DNA of 64,000 bases from Myxococcus fulvus (GCF_900111765.1 NZ_FOIB01000006.1:124001-188000); one strand, 5' to 3'. Shown: positions 17,710-26,761, counted from the first letter of the stretch. A program made the numbers and translations. Notes: generated from the letters alone by a model not told the origin.

Positions 17710-17738
17710 TTGTGCCCCGGTCGGTGCGCCGTTATAAG
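17710..17738 (+). promoter_or_regulatory. Sigma-70 promoter of rpmE
   Basis: TTGTGC (17710-17715), 17 bases, TATAAG (17733-17738). It lies between the end of the selenoprotein gene and rpmE, leaving a leader of roughly 60 bases. Confidence 0.65.
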
Positions 17739-17806
17739 CGCCGGCCATTACAGTGTCGGACCTCCCTGCCGTGGGCGGCTGGGGGCAAGGCACCCTGGAG
17801 AGCGTC

Positions 17807-18076
17807 ATGAAGCCGGAAATGCACCCCGTCTATCCGCCGTCCCGCATCACCTGCGCGTGCGGCAACATCGTCGAGACCCACTCCACCCGTGGCTCGTTCT
17901 CGGTGGAAATCTGCTCGAACTGCCACCCCTTCTTCACGGGCAAGTACAAGCTCGTGGACACGGCGGGCCGCATCGACCGCTTCCGCAAGAAGTACGGCTC
18001 GAACCCCACGGAGACCGCCGCTGGCGAGGGCGCCATCGCCGTCCCGGTCGCCAAGGGCAAGAAGGCCAAGGCCTGA
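17807..18076 (+). CDS. rpmE: 50S ribosomal protein L31
   Basis: 89 residues from the ATG at 17807, with GGAG 6 bases upstream; an ORF start at 17753 would add non-ribosomal residues. This is the zinc-binding (C+) form: C16 and C18 (CACGN) and C37 and C40 (CSNCH), followed by the conserved PFFTGKYKLVDTAGRIDRFRKKYG. L31 bridges the ribosomal subunits. A lysine/alanine-rich tail of about 25 residues extends beyond the core. It has its own promoter and a hairpin after the gene. Confidence 0.95.
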   Translation: MKPEMHPVYPPSRITCACGNIVETHSTRGSFSVEICSNCHPFFTGKYKLVDTAGRIDRFRKKYGSNPTETAAGEGAIAVPVAKGKKAKA

Positions 18077-18122
18077 TTCGAGCCGTCGCGCGCTCGCCGC
18101 GTGACCGCCATTCGCAGCACCG

Positions 18123-18172
18123 TCGAGCAGGGTGTCGGAGGGCCTCACTGGAGGCGCTCCCGCCCTGCTCGA
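18123..18172 (+). terminator. Long hairpin downstream of rpmE
   Basis: TCGAGCAGGG (18123-18132) pairs perfectly with CCCTGCTCGA (18163-18172). The 30-base interior can itself fold (GCCT with AGGC). Only a short T-rich stretch follows, so it is a probable but imperfect terminator. Confidence 0.45.
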
Positions 18173-18210
18173 GTCGTTTCCACGGCAAGTGTCCCGGGTC
18201 AAATTTCAGG

Positions 18211-18240
18211 GTGCTACAGGCCAGAAATTAGACGTAGCAC
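18211..18240. promoter_or_regulatory. Inverted repeat upstream of the DNA methyltransferase
   Basis: GTGCTAC (18211-18217) and GTAGCAC (18234-18240) form a perfect 7-base inverted repeat around an A/T-rich 16-base centre, 56 bases before the methyltransferase start. It could be an operator or a leader hairpin. The local drop in GC fits a promoter region. Confidence 0.35.
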
Positions 18241-18295
18241 TCAAGTCACCGCACATTCCGCCGCGTCCCACGACGAAGAGTCCGACGGAGGCGTG

Positions 18296-19177
18296 ATGTT
18301 GGCTGAAGCTGCTGCCCCTGACCTGAAGATTGTCCGGCGCTCCCTCAACGAGAGCGTGCACGCGAAGGGCGACGCCTGGACGCTCCTGCACGGGGACAGC
18401 CTGGAGCTCCTGAACCGGTTCGAGCCCCAGACGTTCGACATGATCTTCGCCGACCCTCCGTACTTCCTCTCCAACGGCGGCACCACCTGCAAGGGTGGCA
18501 AGCGCGTCGCGGTGAAGAAGGGCAACTGGGACGTGTCGCGCGGGGTGGAGGAGGACCACGCCTTCACCACGGCCTGGCTCGAGGCCTGCCAGCGGCTGCT
18601 CAAGCCCACCGGCACGCTCTGGGTCAGCGGCACCCAGCACGTCATCTTCAACGCCGGCTTCGCCATGCAGAAGCTCGGCTACAAGCTGCTCAACACCGTC
18701 ACCTGGTTCAAGCCCAACGCCAGCCCGAACCTGGCCTGCCGCTACTTCACCCACTCGACGGAGCTGCTCATCTGGGCCTCGCCGAAGTCGGGCGGCAAGC
18801 TGCAGCACGTCTTCAACTACAAGAAGATGAAGTCGGACAACGGCGGCAAGCAGATGCGCGACGCGTGGGTGCTGCCGCCCTCCGGCGACGCGGAAGTCAC
18901 CGACGACGGCGAGGGCCGGCTGTGGACGCTCACCGTCCCGCGCGGCGGTGAGGAGAAGGCCCACGGCAGCCACCCCACGCAGAAGCCGGTGGCCCTGCTG
19001 GAGCGCATCATCGAGGCGAGCACCCCCGAGGACGCGCTGATTCTCGACCCCTTCAACGGCAGCGGCACCACGGGCGTGGCGGCCCTCAAGCTGGGCCGCC
19101 GCTACGTGGGCATCGACATGGACGAGAAGTACCTGGACCTGTCCGAGAAGCGCCTGAAGGCGCAGTCGGCGAAGTAG
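18296..19177 (+). CDS. Orphan beta-class DNA methyltransferase (DpnA-like)
   Basis: 293 residues from the ATG at 18296, with GGAGG at 18287-18291. The catalytic motif IV, DPPYFLSNGG, comes before the S-adenosylmethionine motif I, DPFNGSGTTG, near the C-terminus; that order defines beta-class amino-methyltransferases. The region after DPPY (SNGGTTCKGGKRVAVKKGNWD) resembles DpnA/M.DpnII-B-type N6-adenine enzymes. It also carries the SHPTQKPVALLERII block. No restriction endonuclease is adjacent, so it is probably an orphan or regulatory methyltransferase. The target site cannot be read from the sequence. It converges on the aminopeptidase gene. Confidence 0.88.
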   Translation: MLAEAAAPDLKIVRRSLNESVHAKGDAWTLLHGDSLELLNRFEPQTFDMIFADPPYFLSNGGTTCKGGKRVAVKKGNWDVSRGVEEDHAFTTAWLEACQRLLKPTGTLWVSGTQHVIFNAGFAMQKLGYKLLNTVTWFKPNASPNLACRYFTHSTELLIWASPKSGGKLQHVFNYKKMKSDNGGKQMRDAWVLPPSGDAEVTDDGEGRLWTLTVPRGGEEKAHGSHPTQKPVALLERIIEASTPEDALILDPFNGSGTTGVAALKLGRRYVGIDMDEKYLDLSEKRLKAQSAK

Positions 19178-19204
19178 TCCGTCGTCCTCCTCCCCGCGCC
19201 TTCT

Positions 19205-20959
19205 TCAGGCGCGGGAGAGGATGAGCTCCACGCCCTGCCGGGCAATGGGGTGGTAGCGCTCCGCGTTCTTCTGGAAGAGCGAGCGCGCCAGCGGCTTGTG
19301 CTCGCGGGACGCGCTGAGCACGCCGTACAGGGGCTTGAGGTACTTCATGCGGCCCACCTCGCCCAGGAACACCTCGGTGCGCGCCACCGCGGGCTCCCAG
19401 CCCGCGCGCAAGGCCGCCACCAGCCACGCCACCAGCACCTCCGAGTTGCGGCTCTGGGTCAGCTCGAAGCGCTCGTCCAGCTGGCGGAACAAGTCCCGCG
19501 GCGCGTCCGACGGCAGCCACTCCAGGAAGAGCTGCCACTCCGCGGGCGTCCAGTCCTTCACCGCGTCCTTCGACGGCACGGTGCCGCGCAGGCGCAAGAG
19601 CGCCTCCAGCCGGCTGGAGCGAGGGGACGGCGCGCCGCCGGGGATGCCGGGCCGCTGCAGGTACGCGTCCGCGTCCACCTTGGCCAGCGCCCCGGGCAAC
19701 TCGCGCTCGGTGAAGGCGATGAACTCCTCGGTGGTGAGCGCGCGGAAGCGGTAGGTGGCCAGGTAGCGGCGCAGGAAGCCGTCGAACGTCTCGCGGCCCA
19801 CCGCGTCCTCCAGCGCGCGCAGGAACAGGTAGCCCTTCTCGTACGGAATCTGGGAGAAGGCCTCGTCCGGGTCCACGCCCGTCAGGTGCGTGCGCAGCGC
19901 CGTCAGGTGCGGGTGCTCGCGGAAGTGGTGCATCGCCTCTTCCAGCGCGCGGCGTCCCAGCGCCCCGTGCAGCGCGGCGACCTCCTTGCCCGCCAGCGCC
20001 TCCAGGATGCGGCGCTCGGCGAACACGGTGAAGCCCTCGTTGAGCCAGAAGTGCTCCGCGGACGCGTTCGTCACGAGGTTTCCCGTCCACGAGTGCGCCA
20101 GCTCGTGCGCCACCACGTTGACCAGGCTCTTGTCGCCGGCAATCAGCGTGGGCGTGAGGAACGTCAGCCGAGGGTTCTCCATGCCGCCGTACGGGAACGA
20201 CGGAGGCATGGTGAGCAAATCGAAGCGCTCCCAGTCGTACGGCCCGAAGAGCGACTCGGCGGCGCGCAGCATGTCGTCCACGCCGGAGAACTCCTCCGCC
20301 GCGTCCTCGAGCAGCTCCGGCTCCGCCCACACGCGCGAGCGCGGCCCCAGCTCCTTCGGCGCCAGGCTGCCCACCGCGAACGCGAGCAGGTACGGAGGCA
20401 CCGGCTGCGGCATCTCGTAGTGCTCCTCCGCCTCCACGCCGTGCTCCTCGCGGCCGACGAAGCTGGCGGCCATCACCGCCTTGAGCGCCTTGGGCACGCG
20501 CAGCGACGCGCGGTAGCGGATGCGGATGCGCGGCGTGTCCTGCAGCGGCACCAGGCTGCGCGCGTGGATGGCCTGGCACTGGCTGTAGAGGAACGGGTGC
20601 TGCCCGCCCGCCGTCTGCGAGGGCGTCAGCCACTGCAGCGCGCTCGCGGTGGGGGACGTGCGGTAGTGCACCGTCAGCTGGCGCACCCCCTGGGGCAGCT
20701 CCACGCGGAGCCTGCTGCCCAGAATCGGCTCGGGCGGCGCGAGCATGTAGGGCAAGGGGCGACCATTGCCGTCTACGACTCTGAGAATCTCCAAGTCCCG
20801 GGTGTCCAGGTCGAGGGGACCGGCGGACGCTTCCTTCAGCGTCAGGGTGGCCTCGGCGTGCAGCCTTCGCGTGCGGAAGTCGACGCGGGCCTTCCAGTCC
20901 AGGGTTTCCGTCTCGGGCTGCGTGCTGTCGTTGTACGAGTGCGGGTCGGGGCGAGCCAT
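19205..20959 (-). CDS. M1-family zinc aminopeptidase
   Basis: 584 residues. It carries the exopeptidase motif GGMEN (258-262), zinc motif HELAH (285-289) and third ligand E308 in WLNEG; a downstream conserved tyrosine context is also present. Its length and a C-terminal helical-repeat domain (about 440-584) match the leukotriene-A4-hydrolase-like branch of M1. There is no signal peptide, so it is likely cytoplasmic and trims peptides from the N-terminus. It is transcribed divergently from fadN, with 132 bases between starts, and converges with the DNA methyltransferase. Confidence 0.92.
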   Translation of the reverse strand: MARPDPHSYNDSTQPETETLDWKARVDFRTRRLHAEATLTLKEASAGPLDLDTRDLEILRVVDGNGRPLPYMLAPPEPILGSRLRVELPQGVRQLTVHYRTSPTASALQWLTPSQTAGGQHPFLYSQCQAIHARSLVPLQDTPRIRIRYRASLRVPKALKAVMAASFVGREEHGVEAEEHYEMPQPVPPYLLAFAVGSLAPKELGPRSRVWAEPELLEDAAEEFSGVDDMLRAAESLFGPYDWERFDLLTMPPSFPYGGMENPRLTFLTPTLIAGDKSLVNVVAHELAHSWTGNLVTNASAEHFWLNEGFTVFAERRILEALAGKEVAALHGALGRRALEEAMHHFREHPHLTALRTHLTGVDPDEAFSQIPYEKGYLFLRALEDAVGRETFDGFLRRYLATYRFRALTTEEFIAFTERELPGALAKVDADAYLQRPGIPGGAPSPRSSRLEALLRLRGTVPSKDAVKDWTPAEWQLFLEWLPSDAPRDLFRQLDERFELTQSRNSEVLVAWLVAALRAGWEPAVARTEVFLGEVGRMKYLKPLYGVLSASREHKPLARSLFQKNAERYHPIARQGVELILSRA

Positions 20960-21017
20960 GGAGGTCCGGTTTGTAGTCCTTGCCGCGCCGGGTGGCGAGT
21001 GCTCCCACCCGCTGAAC

Positions 21018-21047
21018 CGATTGACTTTCGGGTCAATCGCCTACATT
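21018..21047 (+). promoter_or_regulatory. Palindromic operator overlapping the fadN promoter
   Basis: CGATTGAC (21018-21025) and GTCAATCG (21032-21039) are a perfect 8-base inverted repeat with a 6-base spacer. The left arm contains a -35-like TTGACT, and TACATT (21042-21047) is a possible -10 with short spacing. Position and symmetry suggest a dimeric repressor or activator of fatty-acid degradation. The regulator is not identified. Confidence 0.5.
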
Positions 21048-21091
21048 TGTGCAGTCCCCTCCTTCCCACAAGAGCAAGGGAGCCTTCCCCA

Positions 21092-23482
21092 ATGACGACG
21101 CGGATCCGCAAGGTAGCTGTGCTGGGCGCCGGAGTGATGGGCAGCGGCATCGCCGCCCATCTGGCCAACTCGGGCGTGCGCGCGCTCCTCCTGGACATCG
21201 TTCCGCCGAAGGCCGCACCGGGCGAGGACACCTCGACCAAGGCCTTCCGCAACAAGTTCGCCCTCGGGGCGCTGGCCAACATGCGCAAGCAGAAGCCCAG
21301 CCCCATCATGTCCGAGCAGGTGTTCACCGCCATCGAGGTGGGCAACTTCGACGACGACCTGCAGCGCATCTCCGAGTGCGACTGGGTCATCGAGGTGGTG
21401 AAGGAGGACCTGGCCGTCAAGCAGGCGCTCTTCGCCAAGGTGGAGCAGCACGCCCGCAAGGACGCCATCATCTCCTCGAACACGTCCGGCATGTCGATTG
21501 TCGGGATGACCGAGGGACGGGGCGAGGCCTTCAAGAAGAACTTCCTCGTCACGCACTTCTTCAACCCGGTCCGCTACATGAAGCTCCTGGAGCTCGTGGC
21601 TGGCAAGGACACGGACCCTGCGGTGATGAAGGCCATCCACCGCTTTGGCGAAGAGGTGCTCGGCAAGGGCATCGTCTACGGCAAGGACACCACCAACTTC
21701 ATCGCGAACCGCATCGGCGTGTACGGGATGATGCGCACCATCGCCGCCATGGGCCCCGCGGAGCTGTCCATCGAGGAGGTGGACAAGATCTTCGGTCCCG
21801 CCATGGGCCGCCCCAAGTCGGCCGTGTTCCGCACCGCGGACATCGTCGGCCTGGACACCTTCGTCCACGTGTCGAAGAACTGTTACGACACGCTGACGCA
21901 GGACGAGGAGCGTGAGGTCTTCGCCATCCCCGGCTTCCTCCAGAAGATGGTGGAGAAGGGGATGCTGGGCGACAAGAGCGGCGGCGGCTTCTACAAGAAG
22001 GACAAGAGCTCCGGCGGGAAGGAAATCCTCGCGCTCGACCTGAAGACGCTCGAGTACCGCCAGCAGGGCAAGGTGCGCTTCGAGTCGCTGGGCGCCGCCC
22101 GCGAGGTGGAGAACGTCAAGGAGCGCGTCGCCGTCGTCATGAACGGCACGGACAAGGCCGCGAAGTTCGCCGAGCAGGTGACGCTGGACGTGCTGGCGTA
22201 CACCAGCCGCCGCATCCCCGAGATTGCGGATGACGTGGTCAACGTGGACCGCGGCGTGCGCTGGGGCTTCGGGTGGGACCTGGGCCCCTTCGAGGTCTGG
22301 GACGCGTACGGCGTGAAGAAGGGCGTCGCGCGGATGAAGGAGCTGGGCCTGAAGCCCGCGAAGTGGGTGGAGGACATGCTGGCCACGGGCCGCGAGTCCT
22401 TCTACGGCGTGGAGGGTGGCAAGGACACGTACTGGGACATCCCCACGAAGTCCGTGAAGGTGGTGCCGGAGAACGCGCGCACCCAGCGCGTGGAGTACCT
22501 CAAGCGCGGCAACAAGAAGGTCGCCGGCAACGACTCCGCCACCCTGTGGGACCTGGGCGACGGCGCCACGCTGCTGGAGTTCCACACGAAGATGAACTCC
22601 ATCGATGACCAGATCATCGAGATGATGCACACGGCGCTGGACGAGACGGAGAAGAACTTCAAGGGCCTGGTCATCGGCAACGATGGCGCCAACTTCTCCG
22701 CGGGCGCGAACATCGTCGCGCTGGTGTGGGCGGCGAAGAGCGGCCAGTACGAGGACATCCGCAAGCTGGTGACGTCGTTCCAGGCGGCCAACCAGCGCAT
22801 GCGCTACAGCCCGGTGCCGGTGGTGACGGCGCCGTTCAACCTCACGCTCGGCGGCGGCGCCGAGGTGACGATGGGCGGCAACGCGGTGCAGGCGAGCGCC
22901 GAGCTGTACATGGGCCTCGTCGAGGTCGGCGTGGGTCTCATCCCCGGCGGCGGCGGCAACATGCAGCTGCTCCGCAACGTCTACGGCGCGTACTCCACGG
23001 ACAAGGACTTCGATCCGTTCCCCTTCCTCAAGAAGGTGTTCCTGTCCATCGGCACGGCGAAGGTCGCCACCAGCGCCGAGGAGGCGCGCGAGGCGGGCTT
23101 CCTCACGCACGCGGACGGCATCAGCGCCAACCGCGACTTCCTCCTGTCGGACGCGAAGGCGCGTGTGCTGGGCATGGCGGACGCGGGCTTCCGCGCGCCG
23201 CGTCCCTCGCGCTTCCGGCTGGGCGGCCCCAGCGGCTACGCCACCATCGACATGATGCTGTACGACATGGAGATGAACGGGCAGGTCAGCGCGCACGACC
23301 GCAAGATCGGCCAGAAGCTGGCGCGCGTGCTCACGGGTGGCGACACCAGCACCTCGGCGCTGGTCACCGAGGAGAAGCTGCTCGAGCTGGAGGCCGAGGC
23401 CTTCCTGAGCCTGTGCGGCGAGGAGAAGACCCAGGACCGCCTGACGTTCATGATCGAAAAGGGCAAGCCGCTGCGGAATTGA
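21092..23482 (+). CDS. fadN: FadN-type 3-hydroxyacyl-CoA dehydrogenase / enoyl-CoA hydratase
   Basis: 796 residues from the ATG at 21092, preceded by AAGGGAG. The N-terminal NAD-binding fold has GAGVMGSG (11-18), then the hydroxyacyl-CoA dehydrogenase core (SSNTSGMSIVGM, THFFNPVRYMKLLELV, PAMGRPKSAVFRTADIVGLD). The C-terminal half is a crotonase-type hydratase with the oxyanion-hole segment FSAGANI and glutamates in GGGAEV and GLVEVGVGLIPGGGG. Dehydrogenase before hydratase is the order in Bacillus FadN-type proteins and the reverse of E. coli FadB. It carries out the middle two steps of fatty-acid beta-oxidation. fadA follows. Confidence 0.93.
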   Translation: MTTRIRKVAVLGAGVMGSGIAAHLANSGVRALLLDIVPPKAAPGEDTSTKAFRNKFALGALANMRKQKPSPIMSEQVFTAIEVGNFDDDLQRISECDWVIEVVKEDLAVKQALFAKVEQHARKDAIISSNTSGMSIVGMTEGRGEAFKKNFLVTHFFNPVRYMKLLELVAGKDTDPAVMKAIHRFGEEVLGKGIVYGKDTTNFIANRIGVYGMMRTIAAMGPAELSIEEVDKIFGPAMGRPKSAVFRTADIVGLDTFVHVSKNCYDTLTQDEEREVFAIPGFLQKMVEKGMLGDKSGGGFYKKDKSSGGKEILALDLKTLEYRQQGKVRFESLGAAREVENVKERVAVVMNGTDKAAKFAEQVTLDVLAYTSRRIPEIADDVVNVDRGVRWGFGWDLGPFEVWDAYGVKKGVARMKELGLKPAKWVEDMLATGRESFYGVEGGKDTYWDIPTKSVKVVPENARTQRVEYLKRGNKKVAGNDSATLWDLGDGATLLEFHTKMNSIDDQIIEMMHTALDETEKNFKGLVIGNDGANFSAGANIVALVWAAKSGQYEDIRKLVTSFQAANQRMRYSPVPVVTAPFNLTLGGGAEVTMGGNAVQASAELYMGLVEVGVGLIPGGGGNMQLLRNVYGAYSTDKDFDPFPFLKKVFLSIGTAKVATSAEEAREAGFLTHADGISANRDFLLSDAKARVLGMADAGFRAPRPSRFRLGGPSGYATIDMMLYDMEMNGQVSAHDRKIGQKLARVLTGGDTSTSALVTEEKLLELEAEAFLSLCGEEKTQDRLTFMIEKGKPLRN

Positions 23483-23526
23483 CGGCCGGCCGGTACTCAT
23501 TGGCGACGACATAAATTTCGCTGCAT

Positions 23527-23545
23527 GCCCGGGTGTTACCCGGGC
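23527..23545 (+). other. Tight hairpin between fadN and fadA
   Basis: GCCCGGGT, loop GTT, ACCCGGGC: a perfect 8-base stem immediately before the fadA ribosome-binding site (AAGGAG at 23546). There is no T-run, so it is more likely an mRNA processing or stability element or translational control than a terminator. Confidence 0.55.
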
Positions 23546-23559
23546 AAGGAGACATCAAG

Positions 23560-24732
23560 ATGCCTGGTCGAGTCGTGATTGCCAGCGCGGTCCGCACGCC
23601 GTTCACCCGCGCGCACAAGGGAGAGTTCAAGGACACGCGGCCGGATACGCTGGCGGCCGTCGCCATCAAGGAGGCCGTGGCGCAGGTCCCCGGCCTGAAG
23701 CCGTCGGACGTTGAAGACGTCGTCCTGGGCTGTGCCATGCCGGAGGCCGAGCAGGGCATGAACGTGGCGCGTCAGGCCACGCTGCTGGCGGGTCTGCCGG
23801 TCGACGTTCCGGCGATGACCATCAACCGCTTCTGTTCGTCCGGGACGCAGGCCATCGCGCAGATTGCGGCGGCCATCCAGGCGGGCCACATCCAGGTGGG
23901 CATTGGTGGTGGCACCGAGTCCATGACGATGGTGCCCATGGGCGGCAACAAGGTCAGCGCCAACCCGGACATCATGGCGAACCACCCGGAGATCTACAGC
24001 TCCATGGGTGTGACGGCGGAGAACATCGCCTCGCGGCACAACGTGTCGCGAGCGGACTCCGACAAGTTCGCCGCCGAGAGCCAGCGCCGCGCGGCGACGG
24101 CGCGGGAGACGGGGAAGTTCAAGGAGGAGATTGTTCCGGTCACCACCACCGTCTACGACGAGGACGGCAACGCGCAGACGGTGACGGTGTCGGTGGACAC
24201 CATCCTGCGTCCGGAGACGACGGCCGAGGGCCTGGGCAAGCTGCGCCCGGCGTTCAACGCCAAGGGCGTGGTGACGGCCGGCAACGCGTCGCCGCTGACG
24301 GACGGCGCGGCGGCGGCGGTGGTGATGAGCGAGGAGAAGGCGAAGGAGCTGGGCGTCAAGCCGCTGGGCTACTTCGTGGACTTCGCCGTCGCGGGCGTGC
24401 CTCCGGAGGTCATGGGCATCGGCCCCGTGCCCGCGGTGCGCAAGCTCCTGGCGAAGAACAAGCTCGAGGTGAAGGACATCGACGTCTTCGAGCTGAACGA
24501 GGCCTTCGCTCCGCAGGCGCTGTACTGCATCCGTGAGCTGGGCATCCCGGAGGACAAGGTGAACCCGAACGGCGGCGCCATCGCCCTGGGGCACCCGCTG
24601 GGCGTGTCCGGTGCGCGTCTGGTCGCGACGATTCTGCGCGAGCTCAAGCGCCGCAACGGCCGCTACGGCGTCGTCACCATGTGCATCGGTGGCGGCATGG
24701 GCGCCGCGGCGCTCATCGAGCTGGCGAAGTAG
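23560..24732 (+). CDS. fadA: Acetyl-CoA acyltransferase (thiolase)
   Basis: 390 residues from the ATG at 23560, with AAGGAG 8 bases upstream. Thiolase landmarks are the active-site cysteine in NRFCSSGTQA, NEAFAPQ, GGAIALGHPLGVSGAR and the second cysteine in CIGGGMGAA. It performs the last step of beta-oxidation, releasing acetyl-CoA. It is co-transcribed with fadN, 77 bases upstream, and followed by a strong terminator, making a two-gene operon. Confidence 0.95.
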   Translation: MPGRVVIASAVRTPFTRAHKGEFKDTRPDTLAAVAIKEAVAQVPGLKPSDVEDVVLGCAMPEAEQGMNVARQATLLAGLPVDVPAMTINRFCSSGTQAIAQIAAAIQAGHIQVGIGGGTESMTMVPMGGNKVSANPDIMANHPEIYSSMGVTAENIASRHNVSRADSDKFAAESQRRAATARETGKFKEEIVPVTTTVYDEDGNAQTVTVSVDTILRPETTAEGLGKLRPAFNAKGVVTAGNASPLTDGAAAAVVMSEEKAKELGVKPLGYFVDFAVAGVPPEVMGIGPVPAVRKLLAKNKLEVKDIDVFELNEAFAPQALYCIRELGIPEDKVNPNGGAIALGHPLGVSGARLVATILRELKRRNGRYGVVTMCIGGGMGAAALIELAK

Positions 24733-24754
24733 TCGCCGCCTCACCTGAAAGTTC

Positions 24755-24790
24755 ACGGGCCCCGGGGAAGCGCTTCCCGGGGCCCGTTTC
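24755..24790 (+). terminator. Rho-independent terminator of the fadN-fadA operon
   Basis: ACGGGCCCCGGGGAAG (24755-24770) pairs with CTTCCCGGGGCCCGT (24773-24787), one bulged base, minimal loop, followed by TTTCATTT. Confidence 0.85.
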
Positions 24791-24822
24791 ATTTCCAGCT
24801 CCGTCCCTCGACGAGGGGGGAG

Positions 24823-26670
24823 TTACGTCCGGCGCTCGGGCGCTTCCGGATCGTCCACGGGGACGCCGGCGAGCCGCAGCACGCGCAGCGCGTTGGTGGT
24901 GTCCACCACGCCCTCTCGCAGCGTGTAGTCGAACACCATCTGTCCTTCCTCCAGGTGGTCCCTGAAGTGGACGTTGCGGACCTTCGCGTGGGTGGTCTCC
25001 TCGGCGAGCGAGGTCAGCGACAAATCGTGCGTCGTCACCGCGCCGCTGGCGCCCGTGGCGAGCAGCAGGCGCAGCACCTCGCGCGAGGCGAGCTGGCGCT
25101 CCCGGGTGTTGGTGCCCAGCAGGATTTCGTCGAGGAGGAACAGGGCCTGACCGTTCGCCGCGCGTGCCGCGTCCAGCACGGCCTTGATGCGCTGCACCTC
25201 CGCGTAGAAGTACGAGACGCCGCGCTCCAGCGAGTCCTTCACCCGCATGCTGGTGAGCACATGCAGCGGTGACAGGCGGAACGACGTGGCGGCCACCGGC
25301 GCCCCCGCGAGTGCCAGCACCACGTTGGCGCCCACCGCGCGCATCAGCGTCGTCTTCCCGCTCATGTTGGAGCCGGTGATGATCAACGCGTGCGCGGGGC
25401 CGGGGAGGGACACGTCATTGGGCACGGGCGCGTCCAGCAGCGGGTGACCCAGCTTCGTCGCCTCGACGATAGGGCCCTCCTTCACCAGCGTGGGCCAGGC
25501 GAAGGCGGGGCGGTCATGGGCGAGCCCGGCGACGCAGGACAGGGCCTCCAGCTCCGCGAGCGCCTCGAACCAGTGCCGCACGCGGGTGCCGTGCTTCTCG
25601 CGCCAGTTCTCCAGCGCGAACAGCGCGTGGATGTCCCAGAGCGTGAGCCAGTGCACGATGGGGTGGAACTGGTGCCGCTTGAACTCGATGAGCGAGAAGA
25701 GCTGGCTGAAGCGTCGGAAGTTCGTGGACACCGCCGGCTCGCCCTGCTGCTGGAGGCCCGCCTGGAGCTGGCGCAGCAGGGGATGCTCGAAGCGCTGGCC
25801 TTCGATGCGCTCGAAGAGGGGGGCATACCGCGCGAAGCCCCGCTCGCCCTTCTCCACGTTGTCGTCCATCCGCTTCAGCGTCTTGCGGGTGGCCGCCGCG
25901 AGCGCGAGCTGCGCGATGAGGCCCGCCCAGACGGACGCGCCGGGAATCACGCCCACCTCGCCCAGGATGAAGAGCGCGAGCGTCACGAAGGGCAGCACCA
26001 CCGCCAGCGGGCGGGACCAGCGGATGGAGTCGAGCGAGGAGCCGGCCTCCGCCCACTGGATGAAGAGCGCGGGGTCCGCCTTCTCCTTGGCCACCGTGCG
26101 CGCGTCCACGCAGAGGTCCTGACGGAAGTCCACGCTGGGGGCCAGCTCCTGGGCCGCGCCCTGACGGGCCTCGACGACCTCCAGCGGGGCGGGGGACGAC
26201 AGCCACGCGGCGAGCCGCTCCTCGCCGGCGCGGGTGGCCGTCTCGTTGAGGAGCTGGAACAGGCTGCCCTGACCGAAGACGTCCAGGTCCGGCGTGTAGA
26301 GGTGGGCGGGGGAGGCGAAGCGCTCACCCTGCTCGGTGAACTCGTGCCAGCCGTGTCCCAGGCGCGCCAGGCCCCGCTCGTTGAGCGTCACATAGAGCCG
26401 CTGGCGCTCCTCGCGACGGAACACCTGGTGGTGCATGACGGCGAGGATGATGAAGACGACGACGAAGCCGAGCGCGCCCCACCACCACGTCTTGGGCAGG
26501 CGTCCGGTGAGGATGAGGCCCGAGATGATGGCCGCGGCGAGGACGGCCACGGTGCGCAGGTTGGCGTAGCGGGCGCTGATGCGGTCCAGGACGGACAGCT
26601 CCGCCTGGGCGGCGGCGCGGCGCTCGGTATACGTGTGGTGGGGACTCGGGCGGGTGGCGTTCACGGACAC
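24823..26670 (-). CDS. Membrane-anchored MutS-family ATPase
   Basis: 615 residues with the GTG at 26670 (GTG 26664 is equally possible; no strong ribosome site). The N-terminal half has four hydrophobic segments in two pairs (AVLAAAIISGLIL, GALGFVVVFIILAV; PLAVVLPFVTLALFIL, ASVWAGLIAQLALA). The C-terminal 220 residues are the MutS core ATPase: Walker A GSNMSGKTTLMR, Walker B LFLLDEILLGTNTRER and the TTHD switch. The mismatch-recognition and clamp domains of MutS1 are missing. This membrane MutS-like family is widespread but of unclear role, so DNA repair should not be assumed. Confidence 0.85.
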   Translation of the reverse strand: MSVNATRPSPHHTYTERRAAAQAELSVLDRISARYANLRTVAVLAAAIISGLILTGRLPKTWWWGALGFVVVFIILAVMHHQVFRREERQRLYVTLNERGLARLGHGWHEFTEQGERFASPAHLYTPDLDVFGQGSLFQLLNETATRAGEERLAAWLSSPAPLEVVEARQGAAQELAPSVDFRQDLCVDARTVAKEKADPALFIQWAEAGSSLDSIRWSRPLAVVLPFVTLALFILGEVGVIPGASVWAGLIAQLALAAATRKTLKRMDDNVEKGERGFARYAPLFERIEGQRFEHPLLRQLQAGLQQQGEPAVSTNFRRFSQLFSLIEFKRHQFHPIVHWLTLWDIHALFALENWREKHGTRVRHWFEALAELEALSCVAGLAHDRPAFAWPTLVKEGPIVEATKLGHPLLDAPVPNDVSLPGPAHALIITGSNMSGKTTLMRAVGANVVLALAGAPVAATSFRLSPLHVLTSMRVKDSLERGVSYFYAEVQRIKAVLDAARAANGQALFLLDEILLGTNTRERQLASREVLRLLLATGASGAVTTHDLSLTSLAEETTHAKVRNVHFRDHLEEGQMVFDYTLREGVVDTTNALRVLRLAGVPVDDPEAPERRT

Positions 26671-26761
26671 GGTGGCCGCGCATGCTGTGCTTCCGGCCCG
26701 CCCAGGGCAAGAGGCCCTTGTTCTCGGGTGCCTTCGGGACGACGAAGCCCCACCCGCGGCT

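Noticed and set aside
19250..21091. Upstream extension of fadN to 1410 residues
   Set aside because: This part is the reverse complement of the M1 aminopeptidase gene. The FadN NAD-binding fold begins right after the ATG at 21092, which has a ribosome site.
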